A stretch of 64,000 bases of DNA from Sphingobacterium bambusae (lineage in GTDB: Bacteria; Bacteroidota; Bacteroidia; Sphingobacteriales; Sphingobacteriaceae): the NCBI RefSeq assembly GCF_033955345.1, contig NZ_CP138332.1, positions 1,798,001 to 1,862,000 of the forward strand, given 5' to 3'. The notes under the pieces are model-generated. The model did not search any database. It saw nothing but the letters and a program-made list of their open reading frames with translations, and was not told the DNA's origin. Of the stretch, positions 1 to 8,340 are shown piece after piece. Within the stretch, counting starts at the first letter, position 1. The number at the start of each line of letters is the position of its first letter. A program made the position numbers and the translations under genes.

Positions 1-117
1 ATCTTCGATCCTGTTTTACAACGTACTATTTCAGTCGATATTCGCTACGTGCTGTTTATCATCGATAAGTTCGCGGGGGCGCAAAACATCATCAATGAAC
101 TGAAAATCGTTGAATAA
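1..117 (+). CDS. C-terminal end of an unidentified protein (partial)
   Basis: An open frame runs from the first base of the window to a TAA at 115-117 and gives 38 residues, ending in [10 protein letters not shown]. The start and nearly all of the gene lie outside the window. I do not recognise the family from this tail; it mixes hydrophobic and charged residues without a clear motif. The gene is followed by about 120 bases and then the histone H1-like gene on the same strand. That this frame is a real gene end is inferred from its codon use and its stop just before an AT-rich intergenic stretch. Confidence 0.5.
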   Translation: MFDPVLQRTISVDIRYVLFIIDKFAGAQNIINELKIVE

Positions 118-239
118 AGCCTGTAATCCAAATTTATTTTGATATTTGGATACAAAAATTGGATATTCGTTCTTTGTTTTTGTATATTTATTCTATCTTA
201 GAACAAGAATTAATAGAAACTAAAATTATATAATTGAAA

Positions 240-422
240 ATGGAAAACTACAACAAATTAAAAAGCTTAGTAGCTGCTATCGAAGCTGATGCAGACAAGT
301 TCTTCAACAATGGCAACTCTGCTGCAGGAACACGTGTACGTAAAGGTTTGCAAGAAATCAAAACTTTGGCACAAGAAATCCGTAACGAAGTAACATCAAA
401 GAAAAACGACGAAAAGAAATAA
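240..422 (+). CDS. histone H1-like (Hc1-type) small basic protein
   Basis: This encodes a 60-residue, lysine-rich protein beginning MENYNKLKSLVAAIEADADK and ending in a basic tail with TSKKNDEKK. The length and the pattern of an acidic/helical N-terminal half followed by KGLQEIKTLAQEIR match the histone H1-like Hc1 proteins common in Bacteroidota, thought to bind DNA and compact the nucleoid. I chose the ATG at 240; a TTG two codons upstream (234) is possible but less likely. It is monocistronic, followed at once by a strong hairpin terminator. DNA binding is family knowledge, not shown here. Confidence 0.8.
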   Translation: MENYNKLKSLVAAIEADADKFFNNGNSAAGTRVRKGLQEIKTLAQEIRNEVTSKKNDEKK

Positions 423-440
423 TTTTTCTCTCGGCACTAT

Positions 441-475
441 AAAAAAATCCCCTACAAACTGTAGGGGATTTTTTT
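441..475. terminator. Bidirectional intrinsic terminator
   Basis: The arms ATCCCCTAC and GTAGGGGAT flank a 5-base loop, with an A-tract before and a T-tract after. It can end the histone H1-like gene on the plus strand and the GLPGLI gene arriving on the minus strand. Confidence 0.85.
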
Positions 476-501
476 ATGAATTGCATGTTCATTGGCTTCA
501 T

Positions 502-1290
502 TTACAGCAGCATGTTCACCATCATCATATTAAATTCTGCTTCGGTATACCAATCGCCAATGCGGAGCCTATCGCGCATAAAAGATTGGAAAGCAGTCCT
601 GGTCATCGGCTTATCCTTTTTCTTTGCTAGCTCGCTTACAATCTGCGGCTGGCCAATCTCCACCTTAGTCGCGTAAATATTGTAGTGTTGATCCGGAACC
701 GCTAGACCCAAGATCATCCCCGGCAGACCGTGTGTACCGATGGGACCAGAAGATAGCGGTATAACATCGGTGTAGAAGGCGACCACAAAGATCGAATCTA
801 AGAGCACACCATTGGCCCGTCGGCAGGTATACCCAGCGATATCACGGTATTCATTCGTTATCTTCCATTTAATGTTCAGCAAAGAGTCTTCCAAGAGAAT
901 ATTACCTCCCTCGTAGTCCAATCTACTTTTGAACACTCCTTTCTCTATGTGCTGATAATAGCTGCCACTGTAATCAAATCCATACCAATCCAAATTGCGC
1001 ATGATCCCTGTCTGTTCCTGTTTAACCGCATCATAGCGCGATTCAGCACCATTGAAGCTCAGCGTACTCTTGTACACATAGGAATCAGGCGCCTTACTTA
1101 ACAGCTGCTCAATATAGGAGCGATCGAAGTTGTCACTTTTCGACAGCGCCATCTTTGTTTTCATAAAATTCTTCAGATGCACACGTTTTTCAAAGTGGAT
1201 CACACCACCTTCGGGAAAATAAGCATGCTGTGCTAAAGCCATAGCCGAGACAAATAACATCCCAAATGTTATCAATACCAATTTTTTCAT
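502..1290 (-). CDS. GLPGLI family protein
   Basis: A 262-residue secreted protein of the GLPGLI family, named for a conserved motif seen here as GLPGMILGL. The N-terminus MKKLVLITFGMLFVSAMALAQ is a signal peptide. The start is set at 1290 because an AAGGAGG ribosome-binding site lies about 10 bases upstream; an in-frame start at 1326 would put 12 non-signal residues in front. The start overlaps the stop of the preceding barrel protein as TAATG, so the two are translationally coupled. GLPGLI proteins recur in Bacteroidota beside barrel proteins; their biochemical role is not known to me. Confidence 0.85.
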   Translation of the reverse strand: MKKLVLITFGMLFVSAMALAQHAYFPEGGVIHFEKRVHLKNFMKTKMALSKSDNFDRSYIEQLLSKAPDSYVYKSTLSFNGAESRYDAVKQEQTGIMRNLDWYGFDYSGSYYQHIEKGVFKSRLDYEGGNILLEDSLLNIKWKITNEYRDIAGYTCRRANGVLLDSIFVVAFYTDVIPLSSGPIGTHGLPGMILGLAVPDQHYNIYATKVEIGQPQIVSELAKKKDKPMTRTAFQSFMRDRLRIGDWYTEAEFNMMMVNMLL

Positions 1291-4052
1291 TATTCTTTTC
1301 CTCCTTTCATGGATGTGAAATCCCAACTTACTTTTAACATATAATATCGCGCTATCGTGTTATACTGGTCTTGTATGAGCGTACTGGCACTCTGCTGCCT
1401 GTTGAAACCAATGTTTTGATTTAGCGCATCGTTGATAAAAAAGTTTAATGTCAACGATTCGTCTTTCAAGAATTTCTTGGTTACACCAGGTTGCCACAGA
1501 AAACGTTGTAAGCTTTCCGAAAACACCTTGGTCGGCGCTTGATACAAGTAATTGATATTGGAGTATATTTTCACTTTCCAAGGCAGGTAGTATTCTAAAT
1601 TTGCGTTACTTCGGTAGACAAAACCATTACTGTTCAAGTCCGGTTGCAGGGAGTTACGAAGCAAGCTATAGCCTGGCGTGAAGCCGATATAGAAATCAAG
1701 ACCTTTTTTTACATTTCGACTAAAGTTCAACGATACCGACATATCGATGTTGTCATTCTCGCTTAAGGCTCCGTTGATGTAGTTGAAATAATTGTTATAT
1801 GTCCCATCCAGACCAATATTTCCGCGCACCTTTTGCTTCTTTAGTAAATCACGACCAATGCTACTCCACAAGCTTACCGTATTGGCAACACGATCCAAGT
1901 TGGCGTAAGAAAGCGTCCTTCTTCCCTCCTCAATCAGTATATTCTGTTGAATATTGTTGAAGCGTTGCGACCAATTTAAAGAGATATAACCATATTGATT
2001 CTTCATCATGTTATAGGTGTCAAAACTTAAATTGTAAGAATTACTTTGCGCGGGACGAAGATTCTCATTACCAACGACAATATTCAACTGATCGGTATTT
2101 TGCCGTAATGGCTGTATCTGCATTAGTGATGGCAAGCTATTATTCCGGTTGAAGCGAAAAGAAACACTTTTGGCTTTCGTTATTTTATAGCGAAAGTATA
2201 AACTGGGGTTATAGGTCAGAAAACTACGACCGAGATCCATTTCTTCATAGTTATTTACCTGATACAACTCGTCATTACGAACGTTATTGGTCAAATTGGC
2301 ATCGATTAGATCAGATCGGTAGTTAAACGAAAGGTTCGCTGCATGACGCGTGGTATTAAAATCAAAATCGTTACTAAACTCGTCGTCCAACACATCATAC
2401 GGGCCATTGTCTCCTGATCGATTAAATGAATTGCTGATGGAGGAGGAAACACCATGACTGAATTCATATTGTAAACTGGAGCTCAACCGTTTTGTCAACG
2501 GTTCGGTATATGCTAAGGAGCTCCTAAAGTTATCTCCTCGCGATTCCATCGTCTTACGCTGATCGATGATAGATACGGTATTCGAGCTATAAAAATTCGC
2601 TTCGGAATTTAACCAACCTTCGCCATTGGTTTCATTATGGTTTCCGTTGATGCGTAGTGATATCGAACGACCTTCCTTTTTTAGCTTTCTTGTCAAATAA
2701 GCGCTGTAATCGATAGATTGGTTATCAGATTGCATTTCTTGACTAGCTATATTATCGTTGATGGCATTGCCATTTCCATCAAAGGTATTCGTTCTTTGTG
2801 TTCGGCTACTTTCGGTATTCCCTTTGGAAGCTCCAATGCTCATGGTCAGTGTGGTGAGCGAATCTATCTTAAGATCATAGCGCGCATTAAGCCGGTGCTT
2901 TTGGTTACGTGCATTGCTCGCGCTAGAATCAGACGAGTTTAACACCGCGTCGACAAGATTTTCCTGCGATGTGCGTGTGCTCTCTTCTTCATTCTCAATG
3001 ATCCCAAACTTATAACTTGTATTCAGCTTATGCTTAGCTTCTTTCCAAGAGTCAGCAAAGGAAAGGCCGGTACTGATGGCTCTCGGACGGCCGCGACCAT
3101 TCCAATAATCCATATTATCTCCACGCCAAGAAAAGGATACCGATCCATCGTCAGAAATTTCCGAACTGATATCGGAGAATCCGAAGCGGTCGCGATCCTC
3201 CCAATTCAACGATACAGTACCGTCATTGGAGGTTAAACCAAACACACCGATCTTCTGCGTGCCATTAAACTTGTTGAAAGCCAAAGTTCCGGTGTAGAAG
3301 CCCCTATCGGTATCTGCCCCGCCGCCACCTTCCGCTTTCCCAAACATCCCTTTTTTCGCGTCCTCTTTAAGCTTTAAGTTGATCGTTTGTATCCGTTGCC
3401 CGTCATCCACGCCCGTACGTTCGGCCTCTTCCGATTTCTTTTCAAAGAGCTGCACCTTGTCGACCATGTCCGAGCGCACATTACGTGTCACCAAGGTAGG
3501 GTCATTGCCAAAGAACTCCTCCCCGTCAACCAAGACCTTCTCCACGGTCTTTCCTTGCGCTGTTATCTTCCCACTGGCATCCACCGAAATACCGGGCAAT
3601 ACCTTTAACAGATCTTCGACCTTCGCATTCTTCTCGACGGCAAAGCTCGAGGCATCATACTCCGTGGTATCGCCCTTGATGACCACCGGGATCTTACCCG
3701 TAACGATGACTTCCTCCAACAATTGACTTACGCTACTCAATCCTATGCGCCCTACTGCCCCATCGCTTTCCTGCACAATTTCCTTATAAAAATCACCGTA
3801 TTTCGGATACGTAACGATTAATAAATACGGAATGGTATCCGGCCGCAACAGGGAGAATTTACCATTTTGATCCGCTCGCGTATGCTGCACTAAAATGGAG
3901 TCTTTGGCACGAATCAACATGACGGAAGCGTTGGATAATTTTGTGATTTGGTCTGCATCGTCTACAACCTCACCAGTAATTTTCGTCTGCCCTTGCGCAA
4001 CAAAAAAAACGGTTAAGATCAAAAACGCGCAAAGCGCGGTTAGCTTTTTCAT
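1290..4052 (-). CDS. TonB-receptor-like outer membrane beta-barrel protein
   Basis: A 920-residue outer membrane protein. Residues 1-21 form a signal peptide ending AQG. Residues 22-105 look like a carboxypeptidase-regulatory-like beta-sandwich, followed by a plug-like region with LEEVIVTGK, then LPGISVDASGK and VLVDGEEFFGNDP. The rest is rich in aromatic and Asn residues in alternating strands, as in outer membrane barrels of the OMP_b-brl_3 type. No SusD-like partner is present, so a nutrient-import role is not supported. It is the first gene of an operon with the GLPGLI gene. Substrate unknown. Confidence 0.85.
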   Translation of the reverse strand: MKKLTALCAFLILTVFFVAQGQTKITGEVVDDADQITKLSNASVMLIRAKDSILVQHTRADQNGKFSLLRPDTIPYLLIVTYPKYGDFYKEIVQESDGAVGRIGLSSVSQLLEEVIVTGKIPVVIKGDTTEYDASSFAVEKNAKVEDLLKVLPGISVDASGKITAQGKTVEKVLVDGEEFFGNDPTLVTRNVRSDMVDKVQLFEKKSEEAERTGVDDGQRIQTINLKLKEDAKKGMFGKAEGGGGADTDRGFYTGTLAFNKFNGTQKIGVFGLTSNDGTVSLNWEDRDRFGFSDISSEISDDGSVSFSWRGDNMDYWNGRGRPRAISTGLSFADSWKEAKHKLNTSYKFGIIENEEESTRTSQENLVDAVLNSSDSSASNARNQKHRLNARYDLKIDSLTTLTMSIGASKGNTESSRTQRTNTFDGNGNAINDNIASQEMQSDNQSIDYSAYLTRKLKKEGRSISLRINGNHNETNGEGWLNSEANFYSSNTVSIIDQRKTMESRGDNFRSSLAYTEPLTKRLSSSLQYEFSHGVSSSISNSFNRSGDNGPYDVLDDEFSNDFDFNTTRHAANLSFNYRSDLIDANLTNNVRNDELYQVNNYEEMDLGRSFLTYNPSLYFRYKITKAKSVSFRFNRNNSLPSLMQIQPLRQNTDQLNIVVGNENLRPAQSNSYNLSFDTYNMMKNQYGYISLNWSQRFNNIQQNILIEEGRRTLSYANLDRVANTVSLWSSIGRDLLKKQKVRGNIGLDGTYNNYFNYINGALSENDNIDMSVSLNFSRNVKKGLDFYIGFTPGYSLLRNSLQPDLNSNGFVYRSNANLEYYLPWKVKIYSNINYLYQAPTKVFSESLQRFLWQPGVTKKFLKDESLTLNFFINDALNQNIGFNRQQSASTLIQDQYNTIARYYMLKVSWDFTSMKGGKE

Positions 4053-4199
4053 AAAAATTGGTAGTACATGATATATCTACGAAAATATCATAATTAACTT
4101 CCGATTCAAAGGGTTTTGAAATGTTTAACATTTCCTTAACAAGTTTCTTTACGTAGTACACAGGAAAAAGATGTCGCTACGGAATAAAATTATAATTGG

Positions 4200-4207
4200 T
4201 AGCTTTG
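4200..4207 (+). promoter_or_regulatory. Candidate -7 element (TAGCTTTG) for the M20 peptidase gene
   Basis: The octamer matches the Bacteroidota -7 consensus TAnnTTTG and ends 15 bases before the ATG at 4223. I see no convincing TTG about 19 bases upstream, so the call rests on the -7 box and its position. Confidence 0.4.
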
Positions 4208-4222
4208 TAAAAACAAAAAAAT

Positions 4223-5593
4223 ATGCAGACGATAAAAGAATATGTTCAATCCAATCAGGAGAGATTTTTAGAAGAATTGTTCGCTTTATTACGTTTTCCG
4301 TCAATCAGTGCCGACCCTAAATACAAAGAAGATGTGGTGAAAACTGCGGAATTTGTAGCAGAAAAATTAAGGGAAGCCGGTGCCGATCAAGTTGAAGTAT
4401 GCGCTACCGCAGGCAACCCGATCGTTTACGGAGAGAAAATTATTGATAGCAAGCTGCCTACTGTCCTTGTCTATGGACATTATGACGTACAGCCGGCAGA
4501 TCCGTTGGAGCTTTGGGACACCCCTCCTTTCGAGCCTACTGTGCGCGATGGCAAGATCTATGCCCGTGGAGCAGCTGACGACAAAGGGCAGTTTTATATG
4601 CACGTTAAAGCCTTTGAGTATATGATGAAGAACGATGCGTTGGCCTGCAACATTAAATTCATGATCGAAGGCGAGGAAGAAGTGGGCTCTGCAAACTTAG
4701 GCACCTTCGTCAAAGAAAATACAGAGCGTCTACAGAACGATGTCATCGTTATTTCGGACACCTCGATGATCAGCATGGATCAACCTTCGTTGGAGACAGG
4801 GCTACGAGGCCTATCTTATGTCGAAGTTGAGGTTACCGGTCCAAACAGAGACCTGCATTCCGGCGTGTATGGTGGTGCTGTAGCCAACCCCGCGACGATC
4901 TTAGCAAAGCTGATTGCCTCTTTGCACGACGAAAATAACCATATCGCCATTCCCGGTTTTTATGACGACGTATTGGAACTATCTGCCGAAGAGCGTGCAG
5001 CGCTTAATGAAGCACCATTCGACATCGAGGCCTACAAAGAAGACCTAGGAGTAGCCGAAGTATGGGGAGAAGCGGGATACAGCAGCATTGAACGCACAGG
5101 TATCCGTCCCACCTTGGAGGTTAACGGTATCTGGGGAGGCTACATCGGCGAAGGAGCAAAAACGGTGCTACCGTCCAAAGCTTTTGCTAAAATATCCATG
5201 CGTTTGGTACCCAACCAAGATTCGCAGCGCATCACCACGCTCTTCAAAGAGCATTTTGAAAAGATTGCGCCTAGCTATGTAAAAGTTGCCGTTAAACCGC
5301 ACCATGGCGGCGAACCGGTGGTCACGCCGACTGATAGCGTTGCATATAAAGCAGCAGAAAAGGCTTTGGAAGAGGCTTTCAATAAGAAGCCCATCCCTAC
5401 CCGTGGCGGTGGTTCCATACCTATCGTAGCGCTTTTCGAAAAAGAACTCGGTGTAAAAACCGTATTGCTGGGCTTTGGGCTTGACAGCGATAACCTACAT
5501 TCTCCGAATGAAAAATACGGGATCGAAAACTATTTAAAAGGTATTGAGACTATACCTTCGTTTTTCAAACATTTTGCAGATCTCAGTAAATAA
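4223..5593 (+). CDS. M20 family dipeptidase
   Basis: A 456-residue zinc peptidase of the M20 family, resembling the dipeptidase branch (CNDP-like). Metal and catalytic signatures are visible: GHYDVQPAD (His86, Asp88), GAADDKGQ (Asp119/120), the EGEEEVGS motif around residues 149-156 with the catalytic Glu, SDTSMI, and a late H in LHSPNEKYG. The dimerisation domain lies between about residues 210 and 370. There is no signal peptide, so it should act in the cytoplasm on di- or short peptides. It is transcribed alone, with its own -7 box and a downstream hairpin. Confidence 0.9.
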   Translation: MQTIKEYVQSNQERFLEELFALLRFPSISADPKYKEDVVKTAEFVAEKLREAGADQVEVCATAGNPIVYGEKIIDSKLPTVLVYGHYDVQPADPLELWDTPPFEPTVRDGKIYARGAADDKGQFYMHVKAFEYMMKNDALACNIKFMIEGEEEVGSANLGTFVKENTERLQNDVIVISDTSMISMDQPSLETGLRGLSYVEVEVTGPNRDLHSGVYGGAVANPATILAKLIASLHDENNHIAIPGFYDDVLELSAEERAALNEAPFDIEAYKEDLGVAEVWGEAGYSSIERTGIRPTLEVNGIWGGYIGEGAKTVLPSKAFAKISMRLVPNQDSQRITTLFKEHFEKIAPSYVKVAVKPHHGGEPVVTPTDSVAYKAAEKALEEAFNKKPIPTRGGGSIPIVALFEKELGVKTVLLGFGLDSDNLHSPNEKYGIENYLKGIETIPSFFKHFADLSK

Positions 5594-5600
5594 TTATATT

Positions 5601-5636
5601 CTGCCTGCAGCGAATAACGCTGCAGGCAGATTTACC
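5601..5636 (+). terminator. Intrinsic terminator after M20 peptidase
   Basis: A perfect 12-base stem (CTGCCTGCAGCG with CGCTGCAGGCAG, loop AATAA) lies directly after the stop codon. The following T-run is weak, so termination efficiency is uncertain. Confidence 0.6.
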
Positions 5637-5710
5637 TATTTCCCAGCAACAGCTCCGCCCCGAAACACAGCATCCGTTGCATATTACCGTAAAAATCTAT
5701 ATGTTTGGAC

Positions 5711-6454
5711 ATGCTTAGGATTTTGAGAAAACTACATCGCTGTACCTACCTCGCTCTGGTTCTCTTCTTTTTTTTATTAGGCTACCCTTTTTTACTTTTC
5801 TACGCAAAAAATCCTATAAGAAACTACAACAAGATCGTGTCTTTCCGACGATGGATAAGCCTAGCGGGCATCTACGCAGTGGGAATACGGGTGCAGGTGA
5901 ACTTTGAAGAAGAAGTAGACTGGTCGAAAAACTATGTCATATGCCCAAACCACAGCTCCTTTCTCGATATCACGGTATTGACCTACTTGTGCCGCGAGCC
6001 TTTTTCCTTTATGGGTAAAGTAGAACTTTTGGATAACCCAATTACCCGTGTTTTTTTTGAGACCATCGACATTCCGGTTAAGCGTGACAGTAAAATATCG
6101 GCTTTCAAAGCATTTAAAAGGGCGCTCGAACTACTGGAAGATAAAAAGTCACTAGTGATATTTCCAGAGGGTAAAATCGACGACAATTTCCCGCCCACGC
6201 TGCACCCTTTTAAATCGGGCGCCTTTCGCCTGGCTACGGAACACAACGTCCCTATTCTTCCCGTCATCATACAAGACGCTTGGAAAATCTTTTGGGACGA
6301 TGGCAAAAAGTTTGGTTCAAAACCGGGCGTCATCCATGTAGATGTGCTAGCGCCTATTCCTACGCAACATTTTGGAAAGGAAAATGCCGAACAATTAGAA
6401 ACTGCAGTATATCGAAAAATGAAAGACCGTTGGGATCTCTACAATAAATCGTAA
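5711..6454 (+). CDS. 1-acyl-sn-glycerol-3-phosphate acyltransferase (PlsC family)
   Basis: A 247-residue lysophospholipid acyltransferase. The HX4D catalytic motif is present as NHSSFLD (His81, Asp86), and the FPEG glycerol-phosphate-binding motif follows at residues 151-154, with EHNVPILPVII beyond it. A strongly hydrophobic segment at residues 13-31 should anchor it in the inner membrane. The ATG at 5711 is chosen over a TTG two codons earlier. Known family role: adding the second acyl chain to make phosphatidic acid. Some Bacteroidota have several PlsC homologues acting on ornithine or glycine lipids, so the exact acceptor is not proven. Confidence 0.85.
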   Translation: MLRILRKLHRCTYLALVLFFFLLGYPFLLFYAKNPIRNYNKIVSFRRWISLAGIYAVGIRVQVNFEEEVDWSKNYVICPNHSSFLDITVLTYLCREPFSFMGKVELLDNPITRVFFETIDIPVKRDSKISAFKAFKRALELLEDKKSLVIFPEGKIDDNFPPTLHPFKSGAFRLATEHNVPILPVIIQDAWKIFWDDGKKFGSKPGVIHVDVLAPIPTQHFGKENAEQLETAVYRKMKDRWDLYNKS

Positions 6455-6481
6455 CTTCATAGCAGTCTACAGCCAAAACGC

Positions 6482-7240
6482 ATGGAAAATAACTTTTTAA
6501 TCCAAATTGAAGACATCGGTAGAGCCTATATTATCGGCGCAGAAAAAATCCACGCCCTAAAGTCTGTCTCCCTCAACATCAAAAAAGGTGAATTTGTCGC
6601 TTTGATGGGACCATCGGGATCGGGCAAATCCACTTTGATGAATATTTTGGGATGTCTGGATACGCCCAGTAAGGGTACGTATATCCTCAATGGCATCAAT
6701 GTGTCGGACATGAGCGAAAATGAACTTGCGGAGGTTAGGAATAAAGAAATTGGTTTTGTGTTCCAAACATTCAACCTGCTTCCCAAGAGCACGGCTCTGG
6801 AAAATGTCGCCTTACCCTTGATTTATGCGGGATACAGCAAGAAGAAAAGAGAAGATCAGGCATTGAAGGCGCTAGAAGACGTGGGGTTAGGCAATCGAGT
6901 TGATCATAAACCAAATGAGCTCTCGGGCGGTCAGCGCCAACGTGTGGCTGTAGCACGCGCCTTGATCAACAGTCCTTCTATCATTTTGGCGGATGAACCG
7001 ACCGGAAATCTAGATACCAAGACGTCTATTGAAATTATGGGCCTACTGGAAAATATCCATGCAAAAGGAAACACCATCATCCTTGTGACCCATGAAGAAG
7101 ATATTGCACAACATGCTCACCGAATTGTTCGGATGCGTGATGGCCTTATCGAAGATGATTACCGTAATCCCGATATAAAATCTGTATTGCCAAGACTCGA
7201 TGCATTGAAAGAAAAAGGTTCCGATTTTGAGAAAATTTGA
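6482..7240 (+). CDS. ABC transporter ATP-binding protein (LolD/MacB-type)
   Basis: A 252-residue ABC ATPase. Walker A is GPSGSGKST at residues 43-51, the signature is LSGGQRQRV, and Walker B is [11 protein letters not shown] followed by the switch VTHEE. The A-loop region and the [13 protein letters not shown]-loop are of the LolD/MacB/FtsE class, which work with permeases that handle lipoproteins or peptides from the periplasmic side. It starts 27 bases after the plsC-like gene and probably shares its transcript. No permease is adjacent; the C-terminus has a tail of about 20 residues beyond the usual core. Confidence 0.8.
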   Translation: MENNFLIQIEDIGRAYIIGAEKIHALKSVSLNIKKGEFVALMGPSGSGKSTLMNILGCLDTPSKGTYILNGINVSDMSENELAEVRNKEIGFVFQTFNLLPKSTALENVALPLIYAGYSKKKREDQALKALEDVGLGNRVDHKPNELSGGQRQRVAVARALINSPSIILADEPTGNLDTKTSIEIMGLLENIHAKGNTIILVTHEEDIAQHAHRIVRMRDGLIEDDYRNPDIKSVLPRLDALKEKGSDFEKI

Positions 7241-7300
7241 AACATAAGACACTAAAAATAAACCAATTACAATACATAAAATTTGATAACATTCATTTGA

Positions 7301-7331
7301 CTTGTTTTTATCAATAATAATGTTATTTTTG
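7301..7331 (+). promoter_or_regulatory. Promoter for DUF2795 gene (TTG-N19-TATTTTTG)
   Basis: A TTG at 7302-7304 is followed after 19 bases by TATTTTTG at 7324-7331, which fits the Bacteroidota -33/-7 consensus well. The ATG of the DUF2795 gene is 28 bases beyond. Confidence 0.65.
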
Positions 7332-7359
7332 CGAGAAATAGCGACTTAAATTATTAGAT

Positions 7360-7581
7360 ATGTATTGGACACTAGAATTAGCATCGCACTTGGAAGATGC
7401 GCCATGGCCAGCAACTAAAGATGAGTTAATTGACTATGCTATTCGTTCCGGAGCTCCGGTGGAGGTTATAGAAAATCTTCAAGCGTTAGAGGACGACGGC
7501 GAGCCATACGAAAACATCGAAGAGATTTGGCCCGATTATCCGACTAAGGATGATTTCTTTTTCAATGAAGACGAGTATTAA
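7360..7581 (+). CDS. DUF2795 domain-containing protein
   Basis: A 73-residue acidic protein beginning MYWTLELASHLEDAPWPATK and continuing DELIDYAIRSGAP. This matches the DUF2795 family, in which a short helical core (here up to about residue 45) is followed by a variable acidic tail, here rich in Asp, Glu and Pro. The molecular function is not known. The gene stands alone between a good promoter and a strong terminator, which suggests strong independent expression of a small cytoplasmic protein. Confidence 0.85.
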   Translation: MYWTLELASHLEDAPWPATKDELIDYAIRSGAPVEVIENLQALEDDGEPYENIEEIWPDYPTKDDFFFNEDEY

Positions 7582-7584
7582 TTG

Positions 7585-7620
7585 AACATAAAAAACGCCC
7601 TAGAGGCGTTTTTTATGTTT
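7585..7620 (+). terminator. Intrinsic terminator after DUF2795 gene
   Basis: The arms AACATAAAAAACGCC and GGCGTTTTTTATGTT form a long hairpin with a tiny loop, and the T-tract lies inside the descending arm. Confidence 0.85.
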
Positions 7621-7671
7621 TTTATTAATCCTTCTCTTGGAAAAAGAGTCTTAGGATAATAGAGCGAAACG

Positions 7672-8136
7672 ATGCAAAAAAAAATTATTCCTTTTATCCT
7701 ATTGCTTAGTGTGTCATGGATAGCGAGTTTCGCGCAAACCATCACAGATAAGCAAGAGCGGGACATACAGATCATTAAGGATTTTGTTCTTGATGTTGCC
7801 GATGAAAATATTCGTCCAGATTTGATCTTGAGTAAACATGTACGTATTACGGAGACCTCAACAAATGAGGAATATGATTACCTGGAAGCTAGCATCGACG
7901 AAATACGGCTGAATCTGCAAACCAAAAATATAGAGGAGATTGCATACATCCCTTTTCAATCTTTGCCCAAGAAAGAGGTGCGGGATATTGATCCAGAAGG
8001 AAAACCGATCGAGAACATGTACTTTCTTCGCTATAAGAACCGCCAGATGCTTGCGATCTATATCGAAGAGGATAAGATCGCATCCTTTACCCTTGTATCC
8101 AAAGGCGACAAAGTAGCCCATTTTGTGACTTATTAA
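7672..8136 (+). CDS. Secreted protein of unknown function
   Basis: A 154-residue protein with an N-terminal signal peptide (MQKKIIPFILLLSVSWIASFAQ, cleavage expected after about residue 21). The mature part of about 130 residues is rich in charged residues and alternates short beta-like segments (MYFLRYKNRQMLAIYIEEDKI) with acidic stretches. I do not recognise a family. It sits alone between the DUF2795 terminator and the trp leader, and I see no sign that it belongs to either. It probably acts in the periplasm. Confidence 0.65.
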   Translation: MQKKIIPFILLLSVSWIASFAQTITDKQERDIQIIKDFVLDVADENIRPDLILSKHVRITETSTNEEYDYLEASIDEIRLNLQTKNIEEIAYIPFQSLPKKEVRDIDPEGKPIENMYFLRYKNRQMLAIYIEEDKIASFTLVSKGDKVAHFVTY

Positions 8137-8151
8137 TTTTTCAACAAAAAA

Positions 8152-8183
8152 TTTGCAGTTCATTAATAAATAATAGATATTTG
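8152..8183 (+). promoter_or_regulatory. Possible promoter of the trp leader
   Basis: TTTG at 8152-8155 is followed after 18 bases by TAGATATTTG at 8174-8183. The spacing fits, but the -7 match is imperfect because two extra bases separate TA from TTTG. Transcription from here would begin about 10-15 bases before the leader peptide. Confidence 0.3.
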
Positions 8184-8199
8184 TTTTCAACGAATTAGC

Positions 8200-8247
8200 A
8201 TGATTTCAACGATTGTAAATAAAGCATGGTGGTGGCACAACTCTTAA
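8200..8247 (+). CDS. trpL: trp operon leader peptide
   Basis: A short frame encodes the 15-residue peptide MISTIVNKAWWWHNS, with three consecutive TGG codons at 8227-8235 near the end. It lies in the leader of trpD-F-B-A and is followed by a hairpin that covers its last codons and then by a Rho-independent terminator. This is the classic layout of ribosome-mediated attenuation: with little charged tRNA-Trp the ribosome stalls at the Trp run and the terminator should not form. Three Trp codons in 15 residues is very unlikely by chance upstream of trp genes. The stalling mechanism is inferred from the layout. Confidence 0.85.
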   Translation: MISTIVNKAWWWHNS

Positions 8248-8295
8248 AGTTGTGGCAGAAACCTATTGCTTGAATTTTTTACATCAAAATATAGC

Positions 8296-8324
8296 GGCTT
8301 GCCTGAATAGGCAAGCCTTTTTTA
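8296..8324 (+). terminator. Attenuator terminator in front of trpD
   Basis: GGCTTGCC at 8296-8303 pairs with GGCAAGCC at 8310-8317 around the loop TGAATA, followed by six T residues. It lies 17 bases before the trpD start, so read-through is needed to express the trp genes. Confidence 0.9.
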
Positions 8325-8340
8325 TTTCACGATACAGTAT

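Larger units (their letters stand above)
8200..8324 (+). promoter_or_regulatory. Tryptophan attenuator (leader RNA)
   Basis: The element contains the leader peptide, a pause-type hairpin (CACAACT at 8236-8242 with AGTTGTG at 8248-8254, spanning the stop codon), a spacer and the terminator hairpin at 8296-8317. A possible competing pairing is CCTATT (8262-8267) with AATAGG (8307-8312), which would include the 3-prime arm of the terminator and so act as antiterminator. The hairpins are seen in the sequence; the alternate pairing is an inference not folded computationally. Confidence 0.75.

Noticed and set aside
2718..3726. Plus-strand open frames over the outer membrane barrel gene
   Set aside because: They are shadows of the long minus-strand gene, without recognisable motifs or starts with promoters.
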